Positions 18,827 to 26,970 of a stretch of DNA of 64,000 bases are shown piece by piece. The translations under genes and the position numbers were made by a program. The stretch covers positions 1 through 64,000 of the forward strand of contig NZ_DATJCS010000030.1 of assembly GCF_035497915.1 (NCBI RefSeq), in the 5' to 3' direction. The notes under the pieces were generated by a model that saw only the letters and a list, made by a program, of their open reading frames with translations, made no database searches and was not told where the DNA came from. This DNA is from Serpens sp035497915 (GTDB taxonomy: Bacteria > Pseudomonadota > Gammaproteobacteria > Pseudomonadales > Pseudomonadaceae). Positions within the stretch are counted from its first letter, which is position 1. Every line of letters starts with the position of its first letter.

Positions 18827-19312
18827 TTACCAGCTGAACAGATCGCTGCCGACGGTGATCATGTAGCCGGCGGTGCCCAGGATCGCGAACTGGGCACTGA
18901 CGCGCCGGTACTGATAGCCGAGCGCCGGAATCACCCCCAGGCCGACGCCGTCGCGGTTGACCGGAATCTTGCCTTCGTATTCGCCCTTGTAGCCCAGCAG
19001 CGGGCCGGCGGTCAGCTTGACGTAGAGGCCGGGAACCCGCTCGGATGACCAGCGGTGCCCCAGGTAGAAGTACTGGCTCGGCTGATGGTAGGAGTTGTGG
19101 AACCACATGGCGCCGGCCAGCCAGCCATCGCGGCGTTCGACTTCCAGGCCGAACAGGTCGGGGGTGTCGTTGTGGCGGGGATCCGGCTCCCAGTGATGTA
19201 CATAGGGACCGTAATGCAGGCTCAGCACGTGGGAATCCCGGTCCTGGGCCTCGGCCCCCAGGCTAGCCAGTGCGATGAGCGCACAGGTGGCGCGAAAGAT
19301 GGAACGTTTCAA
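18827..19312 (-). CDS. Small outer-membrane beta-barrel-like protein
   Basis: 161 residues with a signal peptide (about 1-22, MKRSIFRATCALIALASLGAE). Alternating hydrophobic strands include HVLSLHYGPYVHHW, LAGAMWFHNSYH, YFYLGHRW, LGVIPALGYQYRR and FAILGTAGYMIT. It ends in an aromatic (DLFSW), as outer-membrane barrels do. In Pseudomonas annotations such proteins are sometimes called sn-glycerol-3-phosphate transporter or likened to PagP; neither name is supported by a visible active site. Start is TTG with AAGG 7 bases upstream. Convergent with ubiI, 4 bases between stops. Confidence 0.7.
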   Translation of the reverse strand: MKRSIFRATCALIALASLGAEAQDRDSHVLSLHYGPYVHHWEPDPRHNDTPDLFGLEVERRDGWLAGAMWFHNSYHQPSQYFYLGHRWSSERVPGLYVKLTAGPLLGYKGEYEGKIPVNRDGVGLGVIPALGYQYRRVSAQFAILGTAGYMITVGSDLFSW

Positions 19313-19458
19313 GATACAGCCTTACTGCAGGGAACAAGGGGCGTCGGCGGAGCCGGCACGGCGTGTACTGGCGGGCCTCTGACGCGGGCGGGGCCGATTG
19401 CAAGAAGCGCACCAGCGTGCGGGCCGCATGCCTGCGGCGAAAACACGCGTTGTGGTGT

Positions 19459-19480
19459 TAACTGATAGTCACTATCATCT
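19459..19480. promoter_or_regulatory. Fur-box-like operator upstream of the iron-binding protein gene
   Basis: TGATAGTCACTATCA (19463-19477) is a dyad that matches much of the Fur consensus GATAATGATAATCATTATC. It lies about 40 bases before the start of a ferric-iron periplasmic binding protein gene, so iron-dependent repression is likely. Confidence 0.65.
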
Positions 19481-19517
19481 GTGGCAATTTCTCTTACCGG
19501 AAACGAGAGGCATTGCC

Positions 19518-20519
19518 ATGCGGGTCAGTAACGCGCTGTTTGCCACCCTGGCGCTGGGTGTCTGTATCGGTCAGGTCCAGGCCGCCGATGATGTGGTGGT
19601 CTATTCCTCGCGCATCGACGAGTTGATCAAGCCGGTGTTCGACGCCTACACCAAGGAAACCGGGGTGAAGGTCAGGTTCATCACCGACAAGGAAGCTCCG
19701 CTGATGGCGCGCATCAAGGCCGAGGGCGCCAACACCCCCGCCGACCTGCTGCTCACCGTGGATGCCGGCAACCTCTGGCAGGCCGAGCAGATGGGCATCC
19801 TGCAGCCGCTCAAGTCCGACGTGGTGGCGGCCAACATCCCGCCGCAGTACCGCGCCGCCAGCGGCGCCTGGACCGGCCTGTCGCTGCGCGCGCGGACCAT
19901 CGTCTACTCCACTGAGCGAGTCAAACCGGGCGAGCTGAGCACCTACGAGGCGCTGGCCGACGAGAACTGGGAAGGCCGCCTGTGCCTGCGCACCAGCAAG
20001 AAGGTCTACAACCAGTCGCTGACCGCCACCCTGCTGGAAACCCACGGTGAGAAGAAGACCGAGCAGATCCTGCGGGGCTGGGTCGGCAACCTGGCCACCG
20101 ACGTTTTCTCCGACGACAACTCGGTGGTCAACGCCATCAATGCCGGCCAGTGCGACGTCGGCATCGTCAACACCTACTACTTCGGCCGCCTGCACGCCCA
20201 GAACCCGGACCTGAAGGTGCGTCTGTTCTGGCCGAACCAGAACGACCGTGGCGTGCACGTGAACCTTTCCGGCATCGGCCTGACCGCCCATGCGCCGAAC
20301 CCGGAAGGCGCCCGCAAGCTGGTGGAGTGGATGACCGGTGAGCAGGCCCAGGCGATCTTCGCCGGCGCCAACATGGAATTCCCGGCCAATCCCAAGGGCA
20401 AGGTTTCCAAGGAAGTCGCCAGCTGGGGCAGCTTCAAGGCCGACAGCATTCCGGTGGAAGTGGCTGGCAAGCGCCAGGCCGAAGCCATCCGCCTGATGGA
20501 CCGGGTGGGCTGGCGCTGA
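19518..20519 (+). CDS. Ferric iron ABC transporter, substrate-binding protein (FbpA/HitA type)
   Basis: 333 residues, with signal peptide to about residue 22 (cleavage after VQAA). DDVVVYSSRIDELIKPV is the FbpA opening, and the adjacent tyrosines in VNTYYFGRL are the usual Fe(III) ligands. EFPANPKGKVSKEV near the C-terminus is also typical. The protein ferries Fe3+ in the periplasm to the permease encoded next. The start MRVSNALF follows ACGAGAGG and a Fur-like box. A GC-rich intercistronic hairpin separates it from the permease gene. Confidence 0.92.
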   Translation: MRVSNALFATLALGVCIGQVQAADDVVVYSSRIDELIKPVFDAYTKETGVKVRFITDKEAPLMARIKAEGANTPADLLLTVDAGNLWQAEQMGILQPLKSDVVAANIPPQYRAASGAWTGLSLRARTIVYSTERVKPGELSTYEALADENWEGRLCLRTSKKVYNQSLTATLLETHGEKKTEQILRGWVGNLATDVFSDDNSVVNAINAGQCDVGIVNTYYFGRLHAQNPDLKVRLFWPNQNDRGVHVNLSGIGLTAHAPNPEGARKLVEWMTGEQAQAIFAGANMEFPANPKGKVSKEVASWGSFKADSIPVEVAGKRQAEAIRLMDRVGWR

Positions 20520-20524
20520 TCGCC

Positions 20525-20592
20525 CGGCGGCGGAGCGGTTGCAACCGCCCCGCCGCCGCTGGTTAACTTGCACGCCCCGCCCGTTCGGGGCG
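20525..20592 (+). other. Two intercistronic hairpins between iron SBP and permease genes
   Basis: The first (20525-20558) has a 9-base stem CGGCGGCGG/CCGCCGCCG, a small internal loop and an inner self-complementary CGGTTGCAACCG. The second pairs CGCCCCG (20573-20579) with CGGGGCG (20586-20592). Neither has a clear T-tract. Such structures commonly protect the binding-protein mRNA and lower expression of the downstream permease. Confidence 0.6.
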
Positions 20593-20623
20593 TCGTCGTT
20601 TCCGAGCCGCCAGGAGTTTGCGC

Positions 20624-22234
20624 GTGCCTCATCCGATCCAGCGCCGCTGGTACCCCGTCGCCTTCAGCGTGGCCGCGCTGGTCCTGCTGCCGCTGAGTAT
20701 CCTGCTGTTCAGCTGGCACGAGGTGGATGGCGAGATCTGGAGCCACCTGTGGGAAACCCAGATGGCCCGGCTGATCGGCAACACCGGGATCCTGGTGCTG
20801 GGCGTGGGTGTCGGCGTGACCGTGCTGGGGGTCAGCCTGGCCTGGCTCACCGCGCTGTGCGAGTTCCCCGGGCGCAAGTGGCTGGACTGGGCGCTGATGC
20901 TGCCCTTCGCCATTCCCGCCTATGTGCTGGCCTTCGTGTTCATCGGCCTGTTCGACTTCTCCGGCCCGCTGCAATCCCTGGCCCGCGACTGGTTCGGCAG
21001 CGGCCTGCGCTTCCCGCGCGTGCGCTCCACCGGCGGGGTGATCCTGGTGCTGGTGCTGGTGTTCTACCCCTACGTCTACCTGCTGGCCCGCTCGGCCTTC
21101 CTGGCCCAGGGCAAGGGGCTGATGGAAGCCGCCCGGGTGCTCGGGCAGACGCCCTGGCAGGCGTTCTGGCGCGTTGCGCTGCCGATGGCCTGGCCAGCGA
21201 TCGGCGCCGGTCTGGCGCTGGCGATCATGGAAACCCTGGCCGACTTCGGCGCTGTCTCGGTGTTCAACTTCGACACCTTCACCACCGCCATCTACAAGAC
21301 CTGGTATGGCTTCTACAGCCTGACCGGCGCCACTCAGCTGGCCAGCCTGCTGCTGTTGGCGGTGATGCTGGTGCTGTACGGCGAGCGCCGCGCGCGTGGC
21401 GCCAGCCGGCCGGTCAGTGAACGGCCGCGCGGCAAGGCCCTGTACCGGCTGAGCGGCTGGAAGGCGGCGCTGGCCAGCGGCTGGTGCGCGCTGGTGTTCC
21501 TCTGTGCCTTCGTCATCCCGCTGCTGCAGCTGCTGGTGTGGTTGTGGCAGCGCGGGCGCTTCGATCTGGACGAGCGCTACGCGGCGCTGATCCTGCACAC
21601 CCTCTACCTGGGCGGCATGGCGGCGCTGATCACGGTGAGCGTGGCGCTGCTGCTGGCCTTCGCCCGCCGCCAGGCGCCCACGCGGGTCATCCGCACGGCG
21701 GTCGGGATCGGCAACCTCGGCTACGCGCTGCCCGGCGCGGTGCTGGCGGTGTCGATCATGCTCGCCTTCAGCTACCTGGACACCCATCTGGTGGTGCCGC
21801 TGTCCGCCTGGCTGGGCGGCGCCGGCAAGCCGCTGCTGCTCGGCAGCCTCGGCGCGCTGCTGGTGGCCTATCTGATCCGCTTCCTCACCGTCGGCTACGG
21901 TCCGCTGGAAAACAGCCTGGCGCGCATCCGTCCGTCACTGCCGGAAGCCTCGCGCAGCCTGGGCGTCGGCGGTCCGGCGCTGTTCTTCAAGGTCTACCTG
22001 CCACTGCTGCTGCCCGGCGTGCTCAGCGCGGCGCTGCTGGTGTTCGTCGACGTGCTCAAGGAAATGCCCGCCACCCTGCTGATGCGCCCGTTCGGCTGGG
22101 ACACCCTGGCGGTGCGCATCTTCGAGATGACCAGCGAGGGCGAATGGGCGCGCGCCGCGCTGCCGGCGCTGACCCTGGTGGCGGTCGGCCTGCTGCCGGT
22201 GATCCTGCTGATCCGCCGCTCGGCGCGGCGCTGA
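20624..22234 (+). CDS. Ferric iron ABC transporter permease (FbpB/HitB type)
   Basis: 536 residues with two fused BPD_transp_1 domains and about 12 membrane helices. The EAA loops read EAARVLGQTPWQAFWRVALP and, in the second half, EASRSLGVGGPALFFKVYLP. It forms the inner-membrane channel for the preceding iron-binding protein. No ATPase gene is adjacent, so the energising subunit must be elsewhere. GTG at 20624 is preferred over TTG at 20618, since AGGAG (20612-20616) is 7 bases from GTG. Confidence 0.92.
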   Translation: MPHPIQRRWYPVAFSVAALVLLPLSILLFSWHEVDGEIWSHLWETQMARLIGNTGILVLGVGVGVTVLGVSLAWLTALCEFPGRKWLDWALMLPFAIPAYVLAFVFIGLFDFSGPLQSLARDWFGSGLRFPRVRSTGGVILVLVLVFYPYVYLLARSAFLAQGKGLMEAARVLGQTPWQAFWRVALPMAWPAIGAGLALAIMETLADFGAVSVFNFDTFTTAIYKTWYGFYSLTGATQLASLLLLAVMLVLYGERRARGASRPVSERPRGKALYRLSGWKAALASGWCALVFLCAFVIPLLQLLVWLWQRGRFDLDERYAALILHTLYLGGMAALITVSVALLLAFARRQAPTRVIRTAVGIGNLGYALPGAVLAVSIMLAFSYLDTHLVVPLSAWLGGAGKPLLLGSLGALLVAYLIRFLTVGYGPLENSLARIRPSLPEASRSLGVGGPALFFKVYLPLLLPGVLSAALLVFVDVLKEMPATLLMRPFGWDTLAVRIFEMTSEGEWARAALPALTLVAVGLLPVILLIRRSARR

Positions 22235-22386
22235 GCCTGCGGAACTTTCCGCAACGGGCCGGGGTCTTGTCTGGCCGTCACGCCGGTCGGGCCCCTTGTC
22301 GTGCTTTCGCCACATCGGCCGGCTACAATGCGCGCCATTCGACGCAGCCGCGCCCGTCGCGGAATCACGTCAGCAAGGAGAGACCC

Positions 22387-23466
22387 ATGGGTGAACGTAC
22401 GCCTCTGTACGACCTGCATCTTGCCCTCGGGGCCAAGATGATCGACTTCAGCGGTTGGGAGATGCCGCTGCACTACGGCTCCCAGGTGGAGGAGCACCAT
22501 CAGGTGCGTCGCGAATGCGGCGTGTTCGATGTGTCCCACCTGCGCGTGGTGGACGTGAGCGGTGCCCAGGCGCAGGCCTTCCTGCAGCGCCTGCTGGCCA
22601 ACGACGTGGCGCGCCTGGACTGTCCCGGCAAGGCGCTGTACAGCGTGGCGCTGAACGAACAGGGCGGCGTGGTCGACGACCTGCTGGTCTACCTGACCCT
22701 CGACGGCTACCGCCTGGTCAGCAACGCGGCCACCCGCCAGCGCCTGGCCGGCTGGCTGCGCCAGCAGGCCACCGGTTTCGCGGTGCAGCTGCGCGAGCGC
22801 AACGACCTGGCGATCCTCGCCGTGCAGGGTCCGGACGCACGCGCCCGGCTCAGCGCCCAGGTGACCATCGCCCGCGCCGCGCTGATCAAGGAGCTCAAGC
22901 CCTTCCAGGGGCTGGAGGAAGGCGGCTGGTTCATCGCGCGTACCGGCTACACCGGCGAAGACGGCCTGGAAGTGATGCTGCCGGCCAGCGAAGCGGTGGA
23001 TTTCTTCAACGAACTGGTCGGCGCCGGCATCGCGCCGATCGGTCTGGGCGCCCGCGACACCCTGCGCCTGGAGGCCGGCCTGGGCCTGTACGGCCAGGAC
23101 CTCGACGAAAACGTCTCGCCGCTGGTCAGCAACCTGGCCTGGAGCGTGGCCTGGACGCCAGGCCGCGACTTCATCGGCCGCGCCGCGCTGGAAGCAGAGC
23201 GCGAGGCCGGCGTGACGCGCAAGCTGGTTGGCCTGGTGCTGGAAGAACGCGGCGTGCTGCGCGCCCATCAGGCGGTGCGCGTGGAAGGCATCGGTGACGG
23301 CGAAATCACCAGTGGCAGTTTCGCGCCGACCCTCAACAAGTCGATCGCCCTGGCCCGCCTGCCGATGGCCACCGGCGAGCGCGCCGAGGTGGAAATCCGC
23401 GGCAAGTGGCATCCGGTGCGGGTGATCCAGCCGCCCTTCGTGCGCCACGGCCGCATCCTGATCTGA
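22387..23466 (+). CDS. gcvT: Glycine cleavage system aminomethyltransferase (T protein)
   Basis: 359 residues. Transfers the methylene group from aminomethyl-lipoyl-H protein to THF. MIDFSGWEMPLHYGSQVEEH is the N-terminal signature; FIARTGYTGEDGLEVMLP and LEAGLGLYGQDLDE are further family blocks. AAGGAGA is 5 bases before the ATG. gcvH follows after 35 bases. The 150 bases upstream show no glycine-riboswitch-like fold by eye. Confidence 0.95.
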   Translation: MGERTPLYDLHLALGAKMIDFSGWEMPLHYGSQVEEHHQVRRECGVFDVSHLRVVDVSGAQAQAFLQRLLANDVARLDCPGKALYSVALNEQGGVVDDLLVYLTLDGYRLVSNAATRQRLAGWLRQQATGFAVQLRERNDLAILAVQGPDARARLSAQVTIARAALIKELKPFQGLEEGGWFIARTGYTGEDGLEVMLPASEAVDFFNELVGAGIAPIGLGARDTLRLEAGLGLYGQDLDENVSPLVSNLAWSVAWTPGRDFIGRAALEAEREAGVTRKLVGLVLEERGVLRAHQAVRVEGIGDGEITSGSFAPTLNKSIALARLPMATGERAEVEIRGKWHPVRVIQPPFVRHGRILI

Positions 23467-23501
23467 TTGCTACTGCGACATCCCACTAGAGAGGAACCGA
23501 C

Positions 23502-23885
23502 ATGAGCCATATCCCCGCCGATCTGCGATATGCCGCCACTCACGAGTGGGCACGCCTGGAGAATGACGGCATCGTCACCGTGGGCATCACCGACCATGCC
23601 CAGGAAGCGCTGGGCGACGTGGTGTATGTGGAATTGCCGGAAATCGGTCGTACCCTGCGCGCCGGCGAGCAGGCCGGGGTAGTGGAGTCGGTGAAGGCCG
23701 CTTCGGATATCTATGCCCCGGTAGGCGGTGAGGTGGTGGCGGTGAACGGCGCCCTGGTGGACAGCCCGGAACTGATCAACAGCGAACCCTACGGCAGCTG
23801 GTTCTATCAACTGCGCCCGACCGACAGTGCCGAGCTGGACCAGCTGCTGGACGCCGCCGGTTACGAACAGGTCGCCGGGGCCTGA
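23502..23885 (+). CDS. gcvH: Glycine cleavage system H protein
   Basis: 127 residues. Lipoyl carrier of the glycine cleavage complex; lipoylated lysine is K65 in ESVKAASDIYAP. ATHEWARLENDG and GDVVYVELPEIG are conserved. GAGGAA precedes the ATG. The P-protein gene that commonly follows is absent; the next gene downstream is an unrelated DUF2388 gene on the other strand. Confidence 0.96.
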   Translation: MSHIPADLRYAATHEWARLENDGIVTVGITDHAQEALGDVVYVELPEIGRTLRAGEQAGVVESVKAASDIYAPVGGEVVAVNGALVDSPELINSEPYGSWFYQLRPTDSAELDQLLDAAGYEQVAGA

Positions 23886-23904
23886 GATCACCTGTTCCTT
23901 CCGT

Positions 23905-23998
23905 CTGTAGGGCCGGCTAACGCCGGCCTGCAGCACACGCTCAATCCCCCCCGCCCGCAGCTTGCACCTTTCCCTGTGGGGCCGGCTTTACGCCGGCC
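23905..23998. repeat. Two direct copies of a GGCCGGC..GCCGGCC hairpin repeat
   Basis: CTGTAGGGCCGGC-TAAC-GCCGGCC (23905-23928) and CTGTGGGGCCGGC-TTTAC-GCCGGCC (23974-23998) are near-identical hairpins in the same orientation about 69 bases apart. They lie between the convergent 3' ends of gcvH and the DUF2388 gene and could act as REP-like elements and as transcript ends for both. Confidence 0.7.
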
Positions 23999-24039
23999 GG
24001 CGGAGTGAAGTCATGTGCCCTGGGGCGGGCTTCTGTCCC

Positions 24040-24339
24040 CTACTCCTGTGCCAGCAATGCAGCAGCCAGCTGCAGGTCGCTGTGCGACGCCAGGTCCGGC
24101 CGGGCTTCGCGCAGCTGGCGCAGCGCGGCTTCCAGATAGGCGCCGCGCATGGCTCCGGCGCTGGCGACGAAGGCACCGGCATCCTCCCGGGCGGCGACCA
24201 TCAGCTTGTCGTCCTTGAAGGTGGAATAGAGCGAGGCGGAAATCCCCGCCGAGGTGGCGTAATCGCTGGCATCCCGCGCCAGGGCCAGGCCTGGCAGGGC
24301 CAGCAGCGACGCACAGCACAGTGCGGTAACGGAACGCAT
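24040..24339 (-). CDS. DUF2388 domain-containing secreted protein
   Basis: 99 residues with a signal peptide (MRSVTALCCASLLALPGLALA). The mature part TSAGISASLYSTFKDDKLMV, AAREDAGAFVASAGAMRG, then LEAALRQLRE is the DUF2388 (TIGR02448) pattern common in Pseudomonas. GGAG lies 8 bases before the ATG. Such genes often occur in tandem families in this genus; only one copy is here. Function unknown; periplasmic or secreted. Confidence 0.85.
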   Translation of the reverse strand: MRSVTALCCASLLALPGLALARDASDYATSAGISASLYSTFKDDKLMVAAREDAGAFVASAGAMRGAYLEAALRQLREARPDLASHSDLQLAAALLAQE

Positions 24340-24385
24340 GACAGCGGCTCCCGGACAAAGGGGGCAGACACTCCCCCGATGCAGC

Positions 24386-26002
24386 TCAGAAGCCGCTGCC
24401 GGCCGTGAAGTTCCGCTGCTCCGGCGGAGGGTCGCGGGCCAGCGCCTGCTGCAGCGCGGCGTCCAGACGGTACAGGTCGGGACGAAAACGCAGCCGGTTG
24501 TCGCTGTCCACCTCGACGGTCCAGTAGGCCATCAGGATCGGCATGGGCCGCACCAGGCGGTACTCGTGGGTGCGCCCGCTGTCCAGCAGGCGGCCGACCC
24601 GGGCGTGTTCGCCGTCCACCAGCAGCAGATCGATCAGCCCCAGCGCATGCTCCACCCGCACACAGCCGGAGCTGAAGGTGCGCTGCGCCTCGGCGAACAG
24701 GCGCTGGCTGGGCGTGTCGTGCAGGTACACGGAAAAGGGGTTGTCGAAGCGCAGCGCCACCTTGCCGAGCGGGTTGCTGGGCCCGGCGGCCTGGCGCAGC
24801 AGGATGCCGCGCGGACGGGACCAGTCCACGGCATGGGGATCCAGGCGGCGCCCCTGGTGGTCGAGGACGCTCATCTGATGACGGGCGAGAAAGCCGAGGT
24901 CGCGGCGGATCTGCGGCAGTTTGTCCTCGCGCAGGATGGTGGGTGGCACGGTCCAGGTCGGGTTAAGGGTCAGCCGCGCGATACGCGACTTGAGCTGCGG
25001 CGTCGGACGATCGGCGCGGCCCACCTGGGTGCGCGTCTCCCAGACCGGCTCGCCGTCGCGATAGAGCAACAGGCGCCCGCCGGCGATATCCACCACCAGC
25101 AGGTTGGCCTCCATGTCGCCGGCCAGCCAGCGCCAGCGCTCCAGATTGACGCGCAGCTGGGCGCGGCGCTGGGCCGGGCCGATGTTCAGCTCGGCCAGGG
25201 TCGCCGGACCGAGGACGCCGTCGTCCTTCAGGCCGTGCCGCTGTTGGAAACGCTCCAGCGCGGCGACCAGCTTGGGATCGTGGCGCAGCGGGTCGGCGCC
25301 GGGCGGGGTGAGCTCGTCGGGCAGATAGCCGGCATGGAACAGGCTGCGGCGCAGTAGCGGCGTGCGGGCATCCTTCTGGCCGGGACGCAGCAGCGGACCG
25401 CTCGGCAGGGCTTCGAACGGTGGCAGGGGTTGGCTGCGCTGCCGAGCATAGTGCGCGCGCAACGCCTGGTACTGGGGCAGGGACGGTCGGGCCTGGGCAA
25501 AGGCGCCGGGCAGGTCGTCGAGACCGCCCAGTGCCAGGATCAGCAGGCTGACCCGTTCGTCGCCAAGGGGTTCGAGGCGCCAGAGGGGGTCCAGCCCGGT
25601 GCGCGGCAGGTAACCCAGGCTCAGGTGCTGCAGTGCTTGCAGATAGCCATGACTGGCGCGCAGCTCGGCACAGGCCTGTTGCAGCGGGTCGGTTAGCGTG
25701 GCCGGCGAGCGAACCGGCAGGTAGTCGGCGGGGTCAAGACCATCATCGGCCAGCTGTTCCAGCTGCCGGGCCAGGCCGTCGAGGCGGCCGGCGGCCTGCC
25801 ACTGCGGTCGATGGTCGAGGAGTTCGTAGAAGACCCGCAGTCGCTGGCGAGCCTGTTGCTCGACGGGGATCGGGCACAGCGATTGCTCCAGCGCCTGGCG
25901 AAGCGGCGGCCCGGCACTGATGACGTCTTGAGCACCCCACGCGACAAGCGGAGCCGTCAACAGCCAGGTGCTCAGATACAATGCTGCGCGTTTTTTATAC
26001 AA
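24386..26002 (-). CDS. YcbB/LdtD-type L,D-transpeptidase
   Basis: 538 residues. A signal peptide (about 1-24) is followed by an alpha-helical scaffold domain, a peptidoglycan-binding-like domain (LVAALERFQQRHGLKDDGVL) and a YkuD catalytic domain. The active site is SSGCVRV, with the upstream His in VYLHDTPS. It should form 3-3 peptide crosslinks in the periplasm. Start is TTG at 26002, supported by GGAG 7 bases upstream. It is divergent from another L,D-transpeptidase-like gene with a 137-base shared upstream region. Confidence 0.9.
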   Translation of the reverse strand: MYKKRAALYLSTWLLTAPLVAWGAQDVISAGPPLRQALEQSLCPIPVEQQARQRLRVFYELLDHRPQWQAAGRLDGLARQLEQLADDGLDPADYLPVRSPATLTDPLQQACAELRASHGYLQALQHLSLGYLPRTGLDPLWRLEPLGDERVSLLILALGGLDDLPGAFAQARPSLPQYQALRAHYARQRSQPLPPFEALPSGPLLRPGQKDARTPLLRRSLFHAGYLPDELTPPGADPLRHDPKLVAALERFQQRHGLKDDGVLGPATLAELNIGPAQRRAQLRVNLERWRWLAGDMEANLLVVDIAGGRLLLYRDGEPVWETRTQVGRADRPTPQLKSRIARLTLNPTWTVPPTILREDKLPQIRRDLGFLARHQMSVLDHQGRRLDPHAVDWSRPRGILLRQAAGPSNPLGKVALRFDNPFSVYLHDTPSQRLFAEAQRTFSSGCVRVEHALGLIDLLLVDGEHARVGRLLDSGRTHEYRLVRPMPILMAYWTVEVDSDNRLRFRPDLYRLDAALQQALARDPPPEQRNFTAGSGF

Positions 26003-26139
26003 ACCAACGCTCCGGATACCTTCAAGCGCGCCGCCAGCCTACGCGGTGGCGCCAACAACGAGAGTCCCCGAAAAGTATAGGCAGGCTAACGCCGCTACGA
26101 GACAGGATGTCTGGAGTCGTAACCACGAGGCCTTTGCCA

Positions 26140-26853
26140 ATGACGTCCCTTCTGCGACGAGCGCTGCTGCTCGCCGCCGGGCTCTGTTTGCCCGGTATGC
26201 CGCTGCTGGCGGCCGTCCCCTCCACGCCGCTGGCCGATGAGCTGGCCCGCAGCGCCCCGAAGCTGAACAAGCAGGTGCTGGTGCATGCCCTCTCGGCCAT
26301 GCAGTGCGCGGTCAACTACGGTGCCGAGGCCGCCGACCGCCTGGCGGTGATCGACTTCTCGCTGCCCTCCAGCAAGCGCCGGCTGTGGATCTTCGATCTG
26401 CGCAGCAAACGTCTGCTGCTCAAGGACTATGTGGCGCATGGCAACAAGTCGGGCAACAACCTGGCGACGGCCTTTTCCAACCGGGAAGGCAGCCATCAGT
26501 CCAGCCTGGGGCTGTTCCGCACGGCGGAAAGCTACCGGGGCAAGCACGGCTACTCGCTGCGCATGGATGGCCTGGAGCCGGGGATCAACGATCGGGCCCG
26601 CGAGCGCGCCATCGTCATTCATCCCGCCGACTACGTGAACCCGCAGTGGATCGCCAGCCAGGGCCGTATCGGCCGCAGCCAGGGCTGCCCTGCGGTGCGC
26701 CCGGAAGTCGGGCGCATGGTGGTCGATAGCCTCAAGGGCGGCCAGTACCTGTTCGCCTGGTACCCGGATCAGCAGTGGCTGCAGAGCTCCGCCTACCTGA
26801 ACTGCGAGCCGGAGCGGGTGGCCGGCATTCTCGGGCAGCGCTCGGACGGTTGA
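26140..26853 (+). CDS. Murein L,D-transpeptidase catalytic-domain protein (PF13645 type)
   Basis: 237 residues with a signal peptide (MTSLLRRALLLAAGLCLPG). FDLRSKRLLLKDYVAHG, FSNREGSHQSSLGLF, IVIHPADYV and the Cys motif IGRSQGCPAVRP mark the family, a relative of YkuD. Likely periplasmic peptidoglycan-active enzyme. ATG 26140 is chosen (ACGAGG 9 bases upstream, clean signal peptide); ATG 26107 is in frame and possible. Divergent from the YcbB-type gene. Confidence 0.82.
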   Translation: MTSLLRRALLLAAGLCLPGMPLLAAVPSTPLADELARSAPKLNKQVLVHALSAMQCAVNYGAEAADRLAVIDFSLPSSKRRLWIFDLRSKRLLLKDYVAHGNKSGNNLATAFSNREGSHQSSLGLFRTAESYRGKHGYSLRMDGLEPGINDRARERAIVIHPADYVNPQWIASQGRIGRSQGCPAVRPEVGRMVVDSLKGGQYLFAWYPDQQWLQSSAYLNCEPERVAGILGQRSDG

Positions 26854-26890
26854 GGCAGGGCGGTGCGCTCGCGTCGATCACCTCTGACAC

Positions 26891-26955
26891 TGTAGGAACG
26901 GCTTCAGCCGCGACGGGGTCGCGTACCGTCTATCGCGGCTGAAGCCGCTCCTACC
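26891..26955. repeat. REP doublet (REPIN) at a convergent junction
   Basis: TGTAGGAACGGCTTCAGCCG and the inverted CGGCTGAAGCCGCTCCTAC arm surround a spacer of about 22 bases. Same family as the copies at 5284, 28846 and 43364. It sits between the 3' ends of an L,D-transpeptidase gene and a GspE-like ATPase gene. Confidence 0.85.
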
Positions 26956-26970
26956 TATTCAGCTCAGGCC

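Noticed and set aside
22235..22386. Glycine riboswitch before gcvT
   Set aside because: The 150 bases contain only a short TGCGGAA/TTCCGCA hairpin and no recognisable tandem aptamer core.
23905..23998. CRISPR-like repeats
   Set aside because: Only two imperfect hairpin units with no spacer-repeat regularity; better described as REP-like elements.
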